Shown here: positions 29,475 through 33,197 of the stretch, in pieces
How positions within the stretch are numbered: position 1 is the stretch's first letter
Layout of the letters: every line of letters begins with the position of its first letter
Origin: UBA6921 sp031363085
Lineage (GTDB): Bacteria > Pseudomonadota > Gammaproteobacteria > SG8-11
Reading direction: 5' to 3'
NCBI GenBank assembly: GCA_031363085.1
Contig: JANLTU010000202.1
Span: 1-33,197 of the forward strand
Length of the DNA: 33,197 nt
Translations under genes and position numbers: made by a program
Notes under the pieces: model-generated
What the model saw: only the letters and a program-made list of their open reading frames with translations
Databases searched by the model: none
What the model was told of the DNA's origin: nothing

Positions 29475-31894
29475 GCCACCCGTTTGACGATGAGTTTAAC
29501 GCGCTCAATGACGACGACGCCTGGTGGTCCCGGCTGAGTGGCCCAAGCACCGAGCGCATGCGGCTGCGCGAACTGCTCGCTGCGCACCCGGAATATGACT
29601 GCCGGGCTATCGGGCCGTTGAACGACACGCAAGTGCGTACGCACTTGGCGGAATTGCGGCGCATCGATCAGCGCGCGAAGCGCGTGGAAGACAGGGCGCG
29701 CCCCAGTGTGCAGCCGACAGTTGAAGAACCAGTCGCGGCAGCTACGGGTGCAACAATTATTTTAAAGAGCGAGGTAGACAAGAAAAAATACGGCGTAATG
29801 AAGCTGATGTTGGTCGCTGGCGCCAAAACCAGTGTTTCATGCGCAGTGAAAGCCGGTGTACCTCCAGACAAAAAGGAAGCTGACGCTGGTGATTTTTGTT
29901 TCGCACCCGGCCCCCAACTCGATGAAACTTCGTGGCAGCTTGACGAAGCGCGCACCGATCCGGTGAAGATTTCCTGTGAGATTAGCGACCCGCAAACCGT
30001 AATCAGCAAAGGAAAGTTGCAATTGTTTCGTTTCCTAAGCGATACCCCCGTGTGGGAGCGCGTACTCACTTCAGCCGAGCTGAAGCAAGGGACGAACACA
30101 TTGAAGTTCAACGATGTGGATGAGTGGACCGGAAAGGTTGCGGCAAACGCGGATTTTCCAGACGGCTATCTGACCTCCGAGCATTCTCCCTATACATTGA
30201 AAGTCATAGTGGAAGGAGCCGGTGAGTGTATTTCCCCGGCGGTGGAAACGCGGTTCAACGTAATGATCCACGAAGTCGCCTTGGAATTGGGTGCGCGTGA
30301 AACTTTGCCGAAGGACAAGCCTGCGGCAGCGCTGCGCCATGGGAGCCATCGTGATCTCTATGACACACTGGGCGGAACGCTCCCAACACTCGGCGTAACT
30401 CGAAAAGTCGAGATCATTGGCAACCTGTTTAAAACCGACAGCAATGAAATGTACAGCAATGCGGCGTTTGACCTGCATGAAGAACAGTGGGAACAGGGTC
30501 CGCTGATCCCGGTATTCGCCAAATTGAAAACCCGCACCTCAAGCGGAATTGCAGCGTTTTCTCCATTGGCGCTGGGTAACGTGAAATGTTTGTGGGACTG
30601 GGAAGATGTTTCTGAAGACACCTCGAAGCTTGACGTCGAGCCCGGACACTTTGTTACGCAGGCGTTGAACTACGATGTAAAAAAGACCAGGCCGCAGGGA
30701 GACAACTGCCACAGGCTTCACGGTGGTAAACGCACCGGGGACGGCAAGACGGATGCGGTGTTTCCAGCACAGGCGGGATATGGCGCCGCCGATGCGTTGG
30801 AGGATGCGAAATTCCCATTCAAGGTTGAGGCCGCGTCGACGCGCACGTGGTCGGCGTTTTCGTTGCCGTGGCGCAAGGGCAAGCTGGCGTCGATGACCGG
30901 TGTGTTGTTCCAGCCATCGCGCATGGCGGGTGATGGCTACAAGATCGCATGTTATGTCGCCGCACCGAAAGCCCTGGACGGTAAAATCCCCGTTGATATT
31001 GAAGAAGACCTCAAAGGCAAAAAGGTCTCCAAGGGGGAGACCGGTCACTTCCAGATATGGCGCAAACATACCGTCAGCCGCTATGTGAAGAAAAAGAACT
31101 TCGCGATGAATATTCCAGTAGCAGCAGTGCAGGCGTATTACGAGAAAGCCTACGTAAATCTTGACGTGCAGTACAAAAATATCGAGTTCATGGATGCCGC
31201 GACGTACAACGGGGCAGTAGCTGCATGTGTCGCAGGTTTTGATGTTTTTGCTCAATCGGCGGTCGACCCCACTGTGGATCAACATGCAACAGGGGATTGT
31301 TGCGTCACCTATCGCAGCTACGATGATTTCAAGACGACTTTGCGCGGAGCATTAGGGCTTTCGTTGGCGCAATTTAACACTTGGCTGGCCGGAAGTGGAG
31401 ATGACTTTAACGCGGTGGATAAATACGTGAAGCTCTGTAGTAATAAGTGGGGCTTTGCCATTCTTAAGGCTGTTTGCAACACGCAATTACCCCATATCGA
31501 CGGTGTGACGATGTGCCAGTTCGTTGGGGTTCATAACATCGGCGAAGGCGGCAATCTGAACGGTTATGCCGCAGATTTGCCGTCGGCGACGCGCCAGCGT
31601 GCGGCGTTCATCACGTGTGCGAAGGCTGATGCCTATTCCGGTCCTGGGAATTCAAACACACTGCAACAAACTACGGCGCATGAAATCGGCCACCACCTGT
31701 TTATGCCACATGCACCCGACGGTTATAACATCGGTGGTCCCGCACCGAACATGCATGACAAGGATGACCACAACTGTACGATGTCGTACAACTTTTCCGC
31801 CGAACGCCGCTGGTGCGGGTTTTGTATTCTGCGTTTGCGGGGTTGGGACAAGACAGCGCTCGATAAAGACGGCACGAAGAATTCGCATTCGTAG
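29471..31894 (+). CDS. Metzincin-like zinc metalloprotease, candidate type VI secretion effector
   Basis: 807 residues; the ATG at 29471 has GGAGGG 4 nt upstream. No signal peptide is visible, as expected for a T6SS cargo. The C-terminus carries an extended zinc site HEIGHHLFMPH (737-747, pattern HExxHxxxxxH) and about 22 residues later a Met-turn candidate CTMSY (769-773), together the hallmarks of metzincin peptidases. The catalytic Glu738 and all three His are present. The first ~650 residues match no family I can name; an N-terminal charged segment (about 1-80) and beta-rich central part may mediate loading on VgrG. It precedes an unrecognised gene (26-nt gap) and a vgrG, the order expected for an effector-partner-VgrG cassette. 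Delivery by T6SS is inferred from context only. Confidence 0.8.
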   Translation: MSHPFDDEFNALNDDDAWWSRLSGPSTERMRLRELLAAHPEYDCRAIGPLNDTQVRTHLAELRRIDQRAKRVEDRARPSVQPTVEEPVAAATGATIILKSEVDKKKYGVMKLMLVAGAKTSVSCAVKAGVPPDKKEADAGDFCFAPGPQLDETSWQLDEARTDPVKISCEISDPQTVISKGKLQLFRFLSDTPVWERVLTSAELKQGTNTLKFNDVDEWTGKVAANADFPDGYLTSEHSPYTLKVIVEGAGECISPAVETRFNVMIHEVALELGARETLPKDKPAAALRHGSHRDLYDTLGGTLPTLGVTRKVEIIGNLFKTDSNEMYSNAAFDLHEEQWEQGPLIPVFAKLKTRTSSGIAAFSPLALGNVKCLWDWEDVSEDTSKLDVEPGHFVTQALNYDVKKTRPQGDNCHRLHGGKRTGDGKTDAVFPAQAGYGAADALEDAKFPFKVEAASTRTWSAFSLPWRKGKLASMTGVLFQPSRMAGDGYKIACYVAAPKALDGKIPVDIEEDLKGKKVSKGETGHFQIWRKHTVSRYVKKKNFAMNIPVAAVQAYYEKAYVNLDVQYKNIEFMDAATYNGAVAACVAGFDVFAQSAVDPTVDQHATGDCCVTYRSYDDFKTTLRGALGLSLAQFNTWLAGSGDDFNAVDKYVKLCSNKWGFAILKAVCNTQLPHIDGVTMCQFVGVHNIGEGGNLNGYAADLPSATRQRAAFITCAKADAYSGPGNSNTLQQTTAHEIGHHLFMPHAPDGYNIGGPAPNMHDKDDHNCTMSYNFSAERRWCGFCILRLRGWDKTALDKDGTKNSHS

Positions 31895-31920
31895 CCACCA
31901 CAATGGAACAGGAGATCGAT

Positions 31921-33003
31921 ATGGGCATCGCTTCATTGGGAATTGATTTTGGACTCATCAGTGTGGGTCTCTGGGTGGGTTGGGTAAACCCGATGTCTCC
32001 GACTCAAGCTGAATTGGTGCATTTTACTTTTCTTGAGGAACGCCCAGATCTGGGGGAAGTAGGCATCTTATCGAGACGTGTTATCACATCGATACCTCCA
32101 GACGTTCAGCAGGTGCTCACGCCATGGGCCAATTACACCAGCACGACATCATTTTGGCCATGGACAGGGTGGCGACATGGCAACGACCTCTATTTCAGTT
32201 ATTCAGCGGATCACCCACCATTGCACGCGGGTTTGGGCGAGGGTGGTGCGATGGTTGTGAGTCCGGCACTTGAAACATCAAAGGGCATCATGGATGTTGA
32301 TGTGGATGTTGCTGTACTCAGCAAGACAGAAAACGCACTACGCATCTTACGCCTCATGTCTCCAAAGGACCCGGTGGATGGCAAACTCGAATGGCGGGTA
32401 CCCGCCAAGGTGGAATGGCTGCGTTCCTGGAAGCTCGACTTCACCCCCGTCGCCGCCCGCAGTTTTCTTGCCCCGAAAAAACTGGGTTCCGCCCGCAAAG
32501 TGGTGTTGCTCGAATCACAATCGGGTGGAGTCGGTGTGCACTTGTACGACATCGATAACAGCACGGATGATCTGCGAGTACTCATTGTGCCAAAGGTTTA
32601 CGCGCTCCCCGGCTCGGAACCCGGAGCGTATGTTGACGACAAGGGGACATCGCATGTCTCGTTTGTGGCCTCGGCCTCGGCTGACTTGAAACAACTGGTG
32701 ATCGTCGACACCCATTTTCCGGCAAAAGCCACAGACAAGCCGACCTCGGAAGTGCAGCGACTGCGCGCGATTGCGGATGTACCCACAGATACAGCGGTTG
32801 CCTTTCAGGCACGTGCGGACCGGCCTATGCGCCGCGACTGGGTGGTAGCGATGCGCGACGGCTCATTGTTGCACGAGTCACAGGAACGCGCGATGCGCAC
32901 CGACCGTCCCGTCGTGCTGCCACTCAATGTTGTACGGATGAGCCAAGCCACGTATGTGTTGACGGCTGACAAAACCGGCCCGTGGCTGGAAATGCTGCGG
33001 TAG
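31921..33003 (+). CDS. Unrecognised protein between protease and VgrG (candidate immunity protein or adaptor)
   Basis: 360 residues from the ATG at 31921, chosen because AGGAG lies 6 nt upstream; an ATG at 31903 has no ribosome site. The N-terminus (MGIASLGIDFGLISVGLWVG) is hydrophobic but short of a clear signal peptide. The rest is a mixed, Trp- and Asp-containing sequence with repeated short beta-like segments (for example ARKVVLLESQSGGVGVHLYD and LKQLVIVDTHFPA), which could be a beta-propeller; this is a guess. I recognise no family. It lies 26 nt after the protease gene and 53 nt before vgrG, so it is probably in the same transcript. By position it could be an immunity protein or a loading adaptor; its size is large for a typical immunity protein. 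Confidence 0.75.
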   Translation: MGIASLGIDFGLISVGLWVGWVNPMSPTQAELVHFTFLEERPDLGEVGILSRRVITSIPPDVQQVLTPWANYTSTTSFWPWTGWRHGNDLYFSYSADHPPLHAGLGEGGAMVVSPALETSKGIMDVDVDVAVLSKTENALRILRLMSPKDPVDGKLEWRVPAKVEWLRSWKLDFTPVAARSFLAPKKLGSARKVVLLESQSGGVGVHLYDIDNSTDDLRVLIVPKVYALPGSEPGAYVDDKGTSHVSFVASASADLKQLVIVDTHFPAKATDKPTSEVQRLRAIADVPTDTAVAFQARADRPMRRDWVVAMRDGSLLHESQERAMRTDRPVVLPLNVVRMSQATYVLTADKTGPWLEMLR

Positions 33004-33056
33004 CTGCCGCAGCATTTATTCGGGTACGGACTACACACGCAAAAGGATAACGGAAT

Positions 33057-33197
33057 ATGGCCAAACTCAGCGGCAACATAGCAAACTTCACCTTTGCAGT
33101 TGAAGGCACGGCGACGAAATTCAAACTCGCGAAAATTACAGGCAAAGAGGGAATTTCCTTGCCCTTCCGCTACACGCTGAAGCTGGTATCAGAAGAT
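33057..33197 (+). CDS. vgrG: VgrG-family type VI secretion tip protein (N-terminal 47 residues, cut by window end)
   Basis: The ATG at 33057 follows AAGGAT about 9 nt upstream. The visible start (MAKLSGNIANFTFAVEGTAT, then KITGKEGISLPFRYTLKLVSE) matches the VgrG/Rhs-Vgr N-terminal pattern FTF-x-V...F-x-G-x-E-x-IS-x-PF-x-Y-x-L-x-L-x-S. VgrG trimers cap the Hcp tube of T6SS and carry effectors. Only the first part of the gp27-like domain is in the window, so any C-terminal extension is unknown. Confidence 0.85.
   Translation, partial: MAKLSGNIANFTFAVEGTATKFKLAKITGKEGISLPFRYTLKLVSED

Overview
The window reads as a chromosomal segment of a gammaproteobacterium of moderately high GC. This is an inference from gene content: the DUF2066 / CDP-alcohol phosphatidyltransferase / AI-2E (PerM-like) / hda set, with wrbA beside hda, is an arrangement I know from gammaproteobacteria, and MSHA-type pilus genes are common there. 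No rRNA, tRNA, CRISPR array, insertion sequence or origin was seen.

Layout, left to right. (1) 1-10367, minus strand: a two-gene block. The first gene transcribed (10367 to 7791) encodes an exported protein with an N-terminal squalene/prenyltransferase-type alpha/alpha-toroid, a Ca-binding-type linker, an Ig-like domain and a periplasmic-binding-protein-like C-terminus. The second (start 7749) is a giant RHS/YD-repeat protein running off the left edge. It has a signal peptide, a coiled coil, a transglutaminase-like domain, a DUF6531-like motif, seven RCC1 repeats (enough for one complete seven-bladed propeller), a long YD-repeat shell and an RHS core. Its reading frame is broken at 6340-6359 by an exact 10-bp tandem duplication; deleting one copy restores a single open frame. 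(2) 10368-10937: intergenic, with several palindromes. (3) 10938-12443, minus: two AbrB-antitoxin/PIN-toxin (VapBC-type) modules, a clear promoter/operator for one of them and a REP-like element between them. (4) 12557-24700, minus: a tightly packed MSHA-like pilus operon, in transcription order mshM, mshL, mshN, mshE, mshG, mshI-like, mshJ-like, mshK-like, a PilX-like pilin and a type IV prepilin-like protein. Relative to the classical mshIJKLMNEG order, the IJK group lies after G and M precedes L; no classical MshA/B/C/D/O/P/Q is recognisable. (5) 25042-25638, plus: wrbA, tail-to-tail with (6) 25631-29039, minus: the operon DUF2066, CDP-alcohol phosphatidyltransferase, AI-2E family membrane protein, hda. 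(7) 29382-33197, plus: an accessory cassette with a mini-ORF resembling a VgrG N-terminus, a metzincin-like zinc metalloprotease, an unrecognised protein and the first 47 codons of a VgrG.

How it may fit together. The MSHA-like operon supplies a lipoprotein secretin, two ATPases, a platform protein, an inner-membrane alignment complex and two related pilin-like proteins that share an LPCP motif. The next long genes downstream on the same strand encode very large exported, adhesin- or toxin-like proteins, so surface display or delivery of these by the pilus machinery is a possible but unproven link; the VapBC modules and the 570-bp gap argue for separate transcription. The right-hand cassette looks like a type VI secretion cargo island: a protease effector candidate, a downstream partner (immunity protein or adaptor) and the VgrG tip. 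No T6SS structural genes are visible here.
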